From the NCBI GenBank assembly GCA_964450715.1, contig CAYVFC010000056.1, positions 1 to 46,560 on the forward strand: a stretch of 46,560 bases of DNA. Direction: 5' to 3'. The position numbers and the translations under genes were made by a program. The number at the start of each line of letters is the position of its first letter. The stretch's first letter is position 1. Positions 1 through 8,004 of the stretch are shown here, piece after piece. The notes beneath the pieces were generated by a model. The model had not been told where the DNA came from. It made no database searches and worked only from the letters and a program-made list of their open reading frames with translations. This stretch comes from CAYVFC01 sp964450715 (GTDB lineage: Bacteria > Myxococcota_A > Polyangia > Polyangiales > JAFGIB01).

Positions 1-72
1 AAAATGTTTTGTATCAATTATCCTGAATTTTGAGGTGAGAAATCCGGACAGAGCCCTTAAAATACCCCCGGT

Positions 73-144
73 ATTCCTCGTCGTCGCGCCTTGCATCCGG
101 GACCGTCCCGCCCGAAAGATGGATGAGTTATTTTGTCACGGACG
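73..144 (-). repeat. Dispersed palindromic repeat, copy A
   Basis: Read on the minus strand this segment runs from CGTCCGTGACAAAATAACTC to GCGCGACGACGAGGAAT and matches 46479-46551 closely over about 70 bases. Its core recurs at 19993-20070, 28933-29031 and, partly, at 41571-41632. It lies just downstream of the membrane glycosyltransferase stop codon. It is non-coding; the short open frames across it are not credible genes. Confidence 0.7.
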
Positions 145-163
145 CTTAGTTGCAGCCGGGAGT

Positions 164-1822
164 TCATTCAAAAGGGTATTCGATAACGATGTTGGACAGC
201 GGCTCCCGGGTGACCAGATCGATACCGGGCCTGCGGCGTTCGAGGAAATAGAGCGCCTTGTTCTTCTCCGTGTCGACCACCCGGCCGGTCGCGTAGCGGC
301 CGCGCAGGTCGATCTGTTTGTCAATTGCCGGACCCTGGAAGACGGCCGCGATCACCGACTTCTGGTCGGGAAAGGCGTCGATCTCGCGCAGGAGCGGCAC
401 CTTGGTATGGAAATAATCGGCGACGAATTTCTCGTAACAGCGCACGCAGGTCTTGCCGTAGATGGGGTTGATGCCCTTGATATTTCCCTTCAGGGCGATC
501 TCGGCGTTGCATAGCCCCCACATTTCGACGACGCTCGCTTCGGTATAGAAGGCGAATACCCCTCCGTAATCGGTCACCAGGTGTTCGCCTTCGGCGCGCA
601 GTACCCAGCGCATTAGGGGCACTGCACCGAGCAGGTTGTCGCGCGTATGCCGCTTGGTGTGCTCGGCGTTGTTCAGCTTGCCTTGCTCCTCGGGAGAATC
701 GACGGAATGAGCGTTCATGCGCACCGCCGCGAAGAGCAGGGAAAATAGCAGCAGGTAAGCCGTCAGGGCTTTCAGGGCCGGGTCGATGGGCAGGCCTAGC
801 GCTCCCTTCCAGATCGCTTGCGCCCCCCATACCGCCAGGGTGAAGACCAGGGGTACGATCGGGATCCAGAAACGCCAGAAGGGCATCCAGTCTCCGCCCA
901 CGTGAACCACGTAGGCCACGTGGCAGAAGCAGAGCCCCCCCAAGAATACGGCGTCTCGCGAGGGACGCCAGACCACAGCGGACAGGGCCAGGGGTAGAAC
1001 GACCAGCAGACCCAGATCGCGAACCGCGTCTAGCACGTAGTGTATGCCGCGGTCGGGATCAGCCGCGTCCACCAGCGACTTGGCGTAATAGGTCGTGGGA
1101 AGCGGCAGTCCGTAGTAGCTCCAGCGCCAAGCGAAGTAGGCCAGATAGAACGCTACCGGCCAGGCGAGCCAGCGCAGGTGATGCCGCGGCTGAAGTTGTT
1201 TTCGGTACAGAGCATCGCCGAGCTCGAAGGCGGCCACGAACAGCGCGGGCAACAATCCGTCGATGCGGGTAAGGGCGACCGGCAGAAATGCGAGCAGCGA
1301 CCAGCGTGGGCGGTTTCTCGGTTCCTGCAGGTAGCAGAGCACGCCCAGCGCGAGAAGCGCGGCGTAGCAAGTGGTCTCCAGGCCCGACAGGGTCGCGCGC
1401 ACCAGGTCGGTGGACATGGCGAGCGTGACCAGGCCCAGCGCCGCGTACCCGAAACCGGCGCCGCGCCGCATCAGCCGGTAGGTCGCCCATCCTCCCAGCG
1501 CCAGAAATGCGAACGCCAGCCCCCGCGCCAGCAGGTAGGGGTCGGCGGCCGGCGCCATCCGCAGTCCGAAAGCGACCAGTAGCATCCATAGGAAGTTCGA
1601 GTAACCCTCTACCCGTACGTCGTGGCTGTAGATGGGCCCCTTATGTTCGGCCAGGTTCTTAGAATAGGAAAAGGTAATGTAGGCGTCGTCGACGCGCCAG
1701 TCGCCCACCAGCTCGACCTGCCAGGCGATGATGGCCACGGTGGTGACCAGCAGTAGCGTAACGGTCAATCGGCTGGGTCCGGGCATTGTCCCTCGGCGCA
1801 GGTACGCCCGGGATAGACGCAT
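164..1822 (-). CDS. GT-C type membrane glycosyltransferase (arabinosyl/mannosyltransferase-like)
   Basis: Predicted polytopic inner-membrane protein of up to 552 aa that would move a sugar from a polyprenyl-phosphate donor to a periplasmic acceptor. The N-terminus has a hydrophobic segment followed by a WRVDDAYITFSYSKNLAE region and a VEGYSNFLW motif; the paired Asp in the first periplasmic loop is the usual catalytic feature of GT-C enzymes, and DDAYI...GYTNFLW is typical of bacterial arabinofuranosyltransferase-like members. Eight to ten hydrophobic segments follow, then a soluble C-terminal tail with several Cys and aromatic residues. The true start may be the second Met (codon 13, MPGPSR), because the first twelve residues are basic and unlike a signal anchor. 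It is monocistronic as far as seen, 145 bp downstream of HMG-CoA reductase. Substrate unknown. Confidence 0.7.
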   Translation of the reverse strand: MRLSRAYLRRGTMPGPSRLTVTLLLVTTVAIIAWQVELVGDWRVDDAYITFSYSKNLAEHKGPIYSHDVRVEGYSNFLWMLLVAFGLRMAPAADPYLLARGLAFAFLALGGWATYRLMRRGAGFGYAALGLVTLAMSTDLVRATLSGLETTCYAALLALGVLCYLQEPRNRPRWSLLAFLPVALTRIDGLLPALFVAAFELGDALYRKQLQPRHHLRWLAWPVAFYLAYFAWRWSYYGLPLPTTYYAKSLVDAADPDRGIHYVLDAVRDLGLLVVLPLALSAVVWRPSRDAVFLGGLCFCHVAYVVHVGGDWMPFWRFWIPIVPLVFTLAVWGAQAIWKGALGLPIDPALKALTAYLLLFSLLFAAVRMNAHSVDSPEEQGKLNNAEHTKRHTRDNLLGAVPLMRWVLRAEGEHLVTDYGGVFAFYTEASVVEMWGLCNAEIALKGNIKGINPIYGKTCVRCYEKFVADYFHTKVPLLREIDAFPDQKSVIAAVFQGPAIDKQIDLRGRYATGRVVDTEKNKALYFLERRRPGIDLVTREPLSNIVIEYPFE

Positions 1823-1967
1823 GATTCATGCCCATCGGATCTCCGTTACGCGATAGGTTTCAGGGTTAGACGAGTCGCGCGTGGCACACCGGCCAGGACG
1901 ACCGTGACACGAATGTCAGCATCCCCTGTACCGGCAGCTGTTCGGGCAGATGCGATCGCCGGTTCCG

Positions 1968-3260
1968 TCAGGTGCCCTGCTTCATCTCGCTCAAGATCTT
2001 TTCCGCCGCCTCCAGCGTCACCCTGCCCTCGGCACACATGCGCTGTGCCACCGCTTCGGCCTGCTCGCCCTCGGCGCCGGCGGCGATGGCCACGCTACGG
2101 GCGTGCAGCGTCATGTGCCCGGCCTGGATCCCCTCGGTAGCCAGCGCGCGCAACGCGGCCAGGTTGGAGGCCATTCCGGCGCTGGCCACCACCATGCCGA
2201 GCTCCCGTGCGCTCTTTACTCCCAGTATTTCCAGCGCCAGACGCGCCCCCCGGTGAGCGCGGGAGCTTCCGCCCACGATGCCCAGGGCCAGGGGCATCTC
2301 CAGCTGTCCGCAGAGCCGTCCCTGCTGATCCGAGCGCCAGGTGCAGAGCGGCCGGTAGCGACCGTCCCGGGCGGCAAAGGCGTGCGCGCCCGCTTCGACC
2401 GCTCGCCAGTCGTTGCCCGTGGCCACCACCACCGCGTCCACCCCGTTCATCAGCCCCTTGTTGTGGGTGGCCGCCCGGTAGATGTCCTTTTCGGCGAAGC
2501 GCGAGGCGCGCTGTACCCCCTCGCACACCTGCGGACCGGTAAAGCCCTGGCCGGCCAGCGCCTCGGCCGGTACCCGGGCGGTGATCCGCACCAGGCGCCG
2601 ATCGCATAGATTGGACAAAATACGCAGACCCGATTGCGCGCGGCCTAGCTCGGCGATGCGCCCGGAAACGCTCTCGCAGACCGTATTGACCATGTTGGCG
2701 CCCATGGCGTCGCGGCAGTCGACCAGCAGGTGCACCACCAGCGAGCCCTCCCCGAGCTCCCGCACCTGGATCTCCCGCACCCCGCCCCCGAACTGGCAGA
2801 GCTCGGGCACCGCCCGGTTGCCGGCGGCCATGATGGCGTCGCCCTCCGTCAGGATGGCCCGGCGGGCGGCCTCGACATCGGCCACGCCGTCGAGCTGCAC
2901 CTGGCCGATCATCAGCGACTCCTCGGCCTCGGCGCTGAAGCCGCCGCCCTGGCGCACCATGCGGGCGGCATTGCCCGCGGCGGCCACCACCGAGGGCTCC
3001 TCTACCACCATGGGAATCAGGTAGTCGCGGCCGTTGATGGTGAAGTTGACGGCCAGGGCAAAGGGAAGGGCAAAGGTGCCCAGCACGTTCTCTATTATCT
3101 TCTCGGCCGCCTGGTCGCTCAGCCCGCCCGAGTCCAGCGCCTGGTCGATCTCGTCCGGCCCGAGCCCGGTCGCCCGGGCCAGGACCTGCCGGCGCTTCTC
3201 CATGGATAGCTTGTAGAAACCGGAAAGCCGCGAATCGAGCTCTGCTCTGCTCTTCTTCAT
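1968..3260 (-). CDS. mvaA: Class II hydroxymethylglutaryl-CoA reductase
   Basis: Interconverts HMG-CoA and mevalonate with a nicotinamide cofactor; cytosolic. Its 430 aa fit the class II (bacterial/archaeal, Pseudomonas mevalonii-like) enzyme. Visible motifs are ENVLGTFALPFALA at 57-70, EEPSVVAAAGNAARM at 87-101 (catalytic Glu region), DAMGANMVNTVCE at 184-196 (cofactor binding), NKGLMNGVDA at 267-276 (catalytic Lys268), ATGNDWRA at 280-287 (catalytic Asp284) and GIQAGHMTLHA at 377-387 (catalytic His region). All catalytic elements are present, so it should be active. The start codon lies only 4 bp after the sdhB stop, so it is probably translated as the last gene of the sdh operon. No other mevalonate-pathway gene is in the window, so a biosynthetic (isoprenoid) versus degradative role cannot be decided here. 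Confidence 0.93.
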   Translation of the reverse strand: MKKSRAELDSRLSGFYKLSMEKRRQVLARATGLGPDEIDQALDSGGLSDQAAEKIIENVLGTFALPFALAVNFTINGRDYLIPMVVEEPSVVAAAGNAARMVRQGGGFSAEAEESLMIGQVQLDGVADVEAARRAILTEGDAIMAAGNRAVPELCQFGGGVREIQVRELGEGSLVVHLLVDCRDAMGANMVNTVCESVSGRIAELGRAQSGLRILSNLCDRRLVRITARVPAEALAGQGFTGPQVCEGVQRASRFAEKDIYRAATHNKGLMNGVDAVVVATGNDWRAVEAGAHAFAARDGRYRPLCTWRSDQQGRLCGQLEMPLALGIVGGSSRAHRGARLALEILGVKSARELGMVVASAGMASNLAALRALATEGIQAGHMTLHARSVAIAAGAEGEQAEAVAQRMCAEGRVTLEAAEKILSEMKQGT

Positions 3261-3264
3261 CGTT

Positions 3265-4017
3265 CTACTTGGTGAACAGGTCGCGCAGCCATTGCGCGGT
3301 GGTCTGCCGGCCGATCTCGGCGATGGCGTCGGTGAGTGGGATCTGCTTGGGGCAGACCTTGACGCAGATCTGCGCGTTGCCGCAGTCTGCGATGCCGCCC
3401 TCGTCCATGGCCGCGTGCAGACGGTCTTCGCGGTCGTAGACGCCGGTGGGGTGCGAGTTGTGCAGCTTGACCTGGGCGATGGCCGCCGGCCCGATGAAGC
3501 GGGAGCTCTTCGTGTATTGCGGGCAGGCCTCCACGCAGCAGCCGCAGGTCATGCAGCGCGCGAAAAGGTGGCGGATGGACTGCACCCCGGGAGAGATGAG
3601 CGGCGCGTGGCGGTGGATGTCGTGCGTGCCGTCGACCTCGATCCAGGCCTTCACCTTCATCAGCGCGTCGAACATCTTCTGCCGGTCGACCTGTAGATCC
3701 CGTACCAGCGGGAATTTGCTCAACGGCTCCAGCACGATGGGCTGCTCCAGCTCGTCGACCAGCGCGGCGCAGGCCTGGCGAGGCACCCCGTTGATGACCA
3801 TGGTGCAGGCGCCGCAGACCTCCTCCATGCAGTTGCACTCCCAGACCACGGGCGGGACGCGCGTGCCCTGCAAGTTGACCGGGTGCTCGCGCAGGTACAT
3901 GAGAGCCGAGACCACATTGTGCCCGTCGGTCCAGGGCATCCGGAACTGTTCCCAGTAGGGGTCGCGGTCCGGGCTGTCCTGGCGCTTGATCTTGAAGTGG
4001 ATCTGCTTGTCGGCCAT
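3265..4017 (-). CDS. sdhB: Succinate dehydrogenase/fumarate reductase iron-sulfur subunit
   Basis: Electron-transfer subunit linking the flavin of SdhA to quinone at the membrane. In 250 aa it carries a plant-ferredoxin-type [2Fe-2S] site (Cys61, 63, 68, 71 and 83, in ECNCMEEVCGACTM), then CMTCGCCVEACPQY at 155-168 and a third set (Cys212, 218 and 222, in DCGNAQICVKVCPKQ) that together bind the 4Fe and 3Fe clusters. The layout resembles the Bacillus/epsilon-proteobacterial type (five-helix cytochrome b partner) rather than the E. coli type, consistent with the single SdhC subunit upstream. It lies 19 bp after sdhA and 4 bp before HMG-CoA reductase. Confidence 0.95.
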   Translation of the reverse strand: MADKQIHFKIKRQDSPDRDPYWEQFRMPWTDGHNVVSALMYLREHPVNLQGTRVPPVVWECNCMEEVCGACTMVINGVPRQACAALVDELEQPIVLEPLSKFPLVRDLQVDRQKMFDALMKVKAWIEVDGTHDIHRHAPLISPGVQSIRHLFARCMTCGCCVEACPQYTKSSRFIGPAAIAQVKLHNSHPTGVYDREDRLHAAMDEGGIADCGNAQICVKVCPKQIPLTDAIAEIGRQTTAQWLRDLFTK

Positions 4018-4036
4018 TGGCGGGTCCTGCGAGCCT

Positions 4037-5899
4037 CTAGCGGTAGTCCCTGGGGTTTTCCGGCGGCAGCACCGAAAGCTCCACCTCGGCGTAGTCGATG
4101 CTGGGTCCCTCGGGGGTGTGGGTGGCCATGGTGGTCTTGAGCCACTTGTCGTTGTTGGCCTTCCATTTCGCGCGGTACTGTTCGAACTCCGGGTCGCCCG
4201 GGAACTTGCCCTCGGGGATCTTGAGCTCGAACTCGGCCTTGTAGTGCGAGCCCCGGCACTCGTCCCTCAGGCGCGCGCCCTTGCAGACCACCTCGCCCAG
4301 CACGATCATGTCCTGCACCTGCCGCGCCCAGCTCAGCTCCTGGTTGCTCCACTCGCTCTTGTCGCCGAGCTCGATGCGCCCGGCGCGCTCCTTGAGCTCG
4401 GCTATCCTCTGCAAAGCCTGGTCCAGTCCCGCGTTGTCGCGTTCCACGAAGGCGTAAGCCTGCATCAGCTCGCCCAGCTCGCGGTGAAGCGCGTGAGCGC
4501 TCTCGCCGCCGTCCGACCGTAAAAGCTTCTGGTTGATCTCCTGCTGGCGCTTGACCTCGGCGTCGAAGTGCTTGTCTGCCGTATCCTTGCCGTTCTTGCC
4601 CAGCCCCTTGACATAGGAGGTGCAGGACTCGCCCGCCACCAGGCCGCTGTAGGTGGCGCTCAATAGGGAGTTGGCCCCCAGCCGGTTGGCCCCGTGATAG
4701 GCGCCGTCGCACTCGCCGCAGGCGAACAGCCCCGGGATGTTGGTCTGGTGGTTCTTGGGGTGGCCCCGCTTGACCCCGCCGGTGTCCGGGTCCCTCTCGT
4801 AGCCCCCCCAGAGCCCGCCCATGGAGTAGTGCATGGCCGGGAAGATCTGCATGGGCCGGGTGTAGGGATCCTCACCCGAGAAGGTGCGGTACATCTCCAG
4901 GATGTCGCCCAGCCGCCGTTGCAGGAACTCGCGCGGCTGGTGGGTGAGGTCCAGATAGGCCACGTGCTCGCCGCGCACCCCCAGCCCCAGGTGATAGGTG
5001 GCGCGGAAGATGGCGCGCGAGGCCACGTCGCGCGGCACGGTATTGCCGTAGGCCGGGTACCACTCCTCTAAAAAGTAGAAGCGCCCGCTCTCGGGGATAT
5101 CGTTGGGCTCGCGCTTGTCGCCCGCCTGCTTGGGCACCCAGACCCGTCCGCCCTCTCCGCGGCAGGCCTCGGACATCAGGCGCAGCTTGTCGTGGCCGCG
5201 CATGCCGGTGGGGTGAAACTGGATGAACTCGCCGTTGGCAAAGCTGACGCCCTGCTGGTAGACGCGGCTGGCGGCAGCGCCGGTGGCGCTGGTGCTCATG
5301 GTGGAGCGCCCGTAGATGAGCCCCATGCCGCCGCTGGCCAGCACCACCGCGTCGGCCGGGAAGGCCCGGACCTTCATGTCTCGCAAATTCATGGCGACGA
5401 TGCCGCGGCAGATTCCCTCGCCGTCGCGCACGATGCTCAGCATGTCCCAGTACTCGTACTTGGTGACGGCGCCTTTTACCTCCAGCCGTCGCACCTGCTC
5501 GTCCGAGGAGTAGAGCAACTGCTGGCCGGTGGTCCCTCCGGCAAAGGCGGTGCGGCGCTTCTTGACTCCGCCGAACAGCCGCTGATCCATGATGCCCTCG
5601 GCCGTGCGGCTGAAGGTCACCCCCATGCGATCAAAGGTGCGGATGACGCCGGGAGCGCCCTCGCACAGCCCCTTGATGGGCGGCTGGTCGGCCAGGTAGT
5701 CGCCGCCCTTGATGGTGTCGACCACGTGCTGCCATACCGAGTCGTCCTCGCCCTTGACGTCCAGCACGGCGTTGAGCCCGCCCTGGGCGCAGCAGGAGTG
5801 CGAGCGCTTGACCGAGAATAGCGAGAACAGGTCGACCTGTACGCCCTGCTCGGCCAGGCGCATGGCGGCCCAGAGCCCGCCCAGACCGCCTCCCACCAC
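4037..5899 (-). CDS. sdhA: Succinate dehydrogenase/fumarate reductase flavoprotein subunit
   Basis: Catalytic subunit oxidising succinate or reducing fumarate with covalently bound FAD. The N-terminal dinucleotide fold GGGLGGLWAAMRLAEQG is followed by SHSCCAQGGLNA, where the FAD-linking His is expected; the active-site region (HPTGMRGHDKLRLMSEACRG) and the C-terminal GECDGAYHGANRLGANSLL block are present. The end is secure, the start is not. The GTG at 5899 would begin inside the first beta strand. Upstream in-frame codons read ATA GCT GCC AAG GGC AAA GCC ATC before that GTG, an in-frame TGA lies at 5971-5969, and there is no ATG, GTG or TTG between. A GGAGG (5935-5931) sits 7 nt before the ATA at 5923-5921, which overlaps the sdhC stop. 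An ATA start, or a sequence error there, is therefore likely. Confidence 0.94.
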   Translation of the reverse strand: MVGGGLGGLWAAMRLAEQGVQVDLFSLFSVKRSHSCCAQGGLNAVLDVKGEDDSVWQHVVDTIKGGDYLADQPPIKGLCEGAPGVIRTFDRMGVTFSRTAEGIMDQRLFGGVKKRRTAFAGGTTGQQLLYSSDEQVRRLEVKGAVTKYEYWDMLSIVRDGEGICRGIVAMNLRDMKVRAFPADAVVLASGGMGLIYGRSTMSTSATGAAASRVYQQGVSFANGEFIQFHPTGMRGHDKLRLMSEACRGEGGRVWVPKQAGDKREPNDIPESGRFYFLEEWYPAYGNTVPRDVASRAIFRATYHLGLGVRGEHVAYLDLTHQPREFLQRRLGDILEMYRTFSGEDPYTRPMQIFPAMHYSMGGLWGGYERDPDTGGVKRGHPKNHQTNIPGLFACGECDGAYHGANRLGANSLLSATYSGLVAGESCTSYVKGLGKNGKDTADKHFDAEVKRQQEINQKLLRSDGGESAHALHRELGELMQAYAFVERDNAGLDQALQRIAELKERAGRIELGDKSEWSNQELSWARQVQDMIVLGEVVCKGARLRDECRGSHYKAEFELKIPEGKFPGDPEFEQYRAKWKANNDKWLKTTMATHTPEGPSIDYAEVELSVLPPENPRDYR

Positions 5900-5919
5900 G
5901 ATGGCTTTGCCCTTGGCAG

Positions 5920-6696
5920 CTATGGCGCAACCTCCTTCGTCAGCCGGGCCAACTCGGCCGTCTTTTCGTCATCGACGGCCGCCGGGGCTTGCTGTTTGCA
6001 GGCAGGACGGTAGATGGTGAACGCGTAGAGCGAGCCCAGTGAGAGCAGGCCGAGCAGCAGCCCCAGACCAGCGCAGCAGTAGCCGGAGAGCCGCTGCGAT
6101 CGCGGCCCGATGGTGATCCCCCAGGTGATTAAGGCGGTCCACAACCCGTTGGCCAAGTGGAAGACCGCCGCGGCCACGCCCAGCAGGTAGACGGTGATGG
6201 ACAGCGTCGAGGAGCGGATGGCGTCGGCAGCGCTGCTGGCCGCTACCAGCGGGGTGTTTGGATCGGAGCCCACGAACAGCGCTCCGCCAAAGGGCCTGCC
6301 CAGCCAGTGCATCTGCCAGAGGTGGTAGAAGAGAAAGGCGAATACCAAAACGCCCGTGGCTCTTTGCAGCAAGTAGCGGACATTGCTGCCGTATGCGTAT
6401 CGGCCCAGGTTGACCGAGCCCCGCAAGAGGATGATCAGCCCAAAAAGGCCGTGGAAGAGAAGCGGCAGGAAGATGAAGAGTATCTCCAGCGGGATGAGCA
6501 ACCCGAGCTCGGCCAGGAAGTGGATGGTCTCGACCGCGGTCTGGTACTTCTCCGGCCCGGCCAACATGGTGGCGTTGATGGTCAGGTGAAAGCAGAGGAA
6601 GGCGCCCACCGGCACCAGCCCCAGAAGCGAGTGCAGGCGCGCCAGGTAGAAGTAGGAGCGCGAGCCGGCCGCGCGATTTTCGGTTGCCTCGGCCAC
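5920..6696 (-). CDS. sdhC: Succinate dehydrogenase cytochrome b558-type membrane subunit
   Basis: Single five-helix membrane anchor (258 aa) that holds two hemes and the quinone site in type B succinate:quinone reductases. About five hydrophobic segments are visible, with candidate heme-ligand histidines in RLHSLLG, FHLTIN, LFHGLFG, FYHLWQMHW and VFHLANGLWTAL. There is no sdhD gene, as expected for this type. First gene of the operon sdhC-sdhA-sdhB-HMG-CoA reductase; its TAG stop overlaps the presumed ATA start of sdhA as ATAG. The C-terminal 30 residues are charged and hydrophilic. The 90 bp upstream should contain the operon promoter, but no convincing boxes were found. Confidence 0.9.
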   Translation of the reverse strand: MAEATENRAAGSRSYFYLARLHSLLGLVPVGAFLCFHLTINATMLAGPEKYQTAVETIHFLAELGLLIPLEILFIFLPLLFHGLFGLIILLRGSVNLGRYAYGSNVRYLLQRATGVLVFAFLFYHLWQMHWLGRPFGGALFVGSDPNTPLVAASSAADAIRSSTLSITVYLLGVAAAVFHLANGLWTALITWGITIGPRSQRLSGYCCAGLGLLLGLLSLGSLYAFTIYRPACKQQAPAAVDDEKTAELARLTKEVAP

Positions 6697-6786
6697 GACC
6701 GCGGAGCTTACGCCCGATCCGGCCCAATTGTTAAGCCGATATTACCGTTTGGAAAAAGCAAAAAAGAAACAAAAAAGGGGACGGGG

Positions 6787-7782
6787 CTAAGTTTTAAGTT
6801 TTTTCTTGGCCGCTCGGTTGACCATCTGACTGACTGCCGCCGAGCTGACCGACAGGTAACGTGCTACCTCGGTTCCCGGCAGCTCCAGGATGAGCACCGC
6901 GTCATGCGCTACCCTCGCCCGGGCTTCGGACACCTCCCGCGCCCGACTCGGACCGCGTATCGCTTCCGGTCGAAGCCCTCGCTCCTTGCCAACCCTCCGC
7001 AGTACCTCATCCAGCTCCTTCACCATATCGGTCCCGCCCCGCTTGCCACTTTCCCCTTTACCTCTCCCTCTCCCTTCGCGTGATTTCCCAAGAAATCGTG
7101 CTCTTCCCAACGCTTTTTCATTGCCCTCTGCTTCGCGTTCGCGCCGTGCCCTCGATTCGGGCCCTTGCCGATCCTCGGCGATGGCTCGCCTTTGATCGCC
7201 GGGGACCTCCAGTACGTCGCTCCGTAGCGACACGCCGTCCGATATGAACTGCCGGTAGGCCCTTACCGCTCGCCCCCGCGCCCGGCCGAACTGCAACAGG
7301 ACCTGTTCCGTATCCTGCCAGGGCGCCTCTCGCTTGCCCACCAAGACCGCATGCCCTGACCAGGGATAGCTGTCCAGGGACCGTACCGTGCGCACCAGCC
7401 CCGCCCGTAGCGGGTTCAGGTGTACGTACCGCAAGAGCTCCAGCAGGTACTTGTCTTCTTCTACCATTATGGACTTGAAGCGATCCTGGTACAGATGACC
7501 GCTCCGCTGGTAGCGCCGATTGAATGCCCCCGCGTAACCGGTTTGCAGTCGCCGCATGAACCTCGACAGCCCCTCCGGCCCCGAGCGTGCCAGCAGGTGA
7601 AAATGGTTCGGCATCAAGCTCCACGCGTATATCGCCGTCCCGGTTTCCGGCGCTAGCTTCGCCAGTCGATCGACGAAGTCCTCGCGATCCGCGTCGGACC
7701 GAAAGATCTCTCGCTTCTCGATTCCGCGCGCCACCACGTGTTGTAAAACGCCTTCAGCGTCCAGTCGCGGTCCTCTAGGCAT
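6787..7782 (-). CDS. REP-associated tyrosine transposase (Y1_Tnp, RAYT)
   Basis: Single-strand DNA transposase of the HUH/Y1 superfamily (IS200/IS605 relatives), 331 aa. The N-terminal 130 residues contain the HUH motif (LMPNHFHLL, His60 and His62) and the RYVHLNPLRAGL helix, whose Tyr119 is the probable nucleophile. The region in between (QTGYAGAFNRRYQRSGHLYQDRFKS) is typical of RAYTs. Residues about 180-250 are a charged Arg/Glu/Gly-rich linker. The C-terminal 80 residues end in a helix-turn-helix-like segment (LPGTEVARYLSVSSAAVSQM), probably for binding the repeats. No breaks are seen, so it could be active. Its last codons and stop lie within the flanking repeat. Confidence 0.9.
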   Translation of the reverse strand: MPRGPRLDAEGVLQHVVARGIEKREIFRSDADREDFVDRLAKLAPETGTAIYAWSLMPNHFHLLARSGPEGLSRFMRRLQTGYAGAFNRRYQRSGHLYQDRFKSIMVEEDKYLLELLRYVHLNPLRAGLVRTVRSLDSYPWSGHAVLVGKREAPWQDTEQVLLQFGRARGRAVRAYRQFISDGVSLRSDVLEVPGDQRRAIAEDRQGPESRARREREAEGNEKALGRARFLGKSREGRGRGKGESGKRGGTDMVKELDEVLRRVGKERGLRPEAIRGPSRAREVSEARARVAHDAVLILELPGTEVARYLSVSSAAVSQMVNRAAKKKLKT

Positions 7783-7824
7783 TTCGGCAGACTATTTACC
7801 TATATACAGGCTGTCAATAACTTA

Positions 7825-7910
7825 ATTCTTAGCCCCGTCCCCCTTCCCCGACGTCCCCCTTCCCCGAAATTCTTAGCCCCGTCCCCCTTCCCCGACGTCC
7901 CCCTTCCCCG
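7825..7910. repeat. Tandem 44-bp-period repeat next to the RAYT gene
   Basis: A 42-bp unit starting ATTCTTAGCCCCGTCCCCCT is present at 7825-7866 and again, apparently identically, at 7869-7910. It is followed by degenerating pyrimidine-rich copies (GTCCCCCTTCCC variants) up to about 7977. The unit contains the RAYT-associated repeat at its left end. The gap 7783-8004 holds only this material. Confidence 0.85.
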
Positions 7911-8004
7911 TCCCCCTTCCCGCGCCTTCCCGCCTTTCCGTCCCCCTTCTCCCCTTCTCCCCCTTCTCTTTCCCACACAGACAGCTTGCCCTAGCGCCCG
8001 CCGG

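Larger units (their letters stand above)
6777..7910 (-). mobile_element. RAYT-type element: tyrosine transposase with flanking REP-like repeats
   Basis: The transposase gene is bracketed by inverted copies of one sequence. At 6777-6798 the plus strand begins GGGGACGGGGCTAAGTTTT, overlapping the gene's stop codon; at 7821-7842 the reverse complement begins GGGGACGGGGCTAAGAATT (20 of 22 bases agree). A second copy of the 5'-side repeat follows at 7869. Repeats of this kind are the usual substrate of REP-associated tyrosine transposases in proteobacteria. No target-site duplication is obvious. The element lies between the sdh promoter region and a divergent Tgl/TPR gene. Confidence 0.75.

Noticed and set aside
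1846..2037. 63-aa minus-strand frame overlapping the end of HMG-CoA reductase
   Set aside because: Overlaps a supported gene, low-complexity, no start signal.
7825..7977. CRISPR-like array
   Set aside because: The units are direct pyrimidine-rich repeats with almost no spacer and are linked to a RAYT gene.
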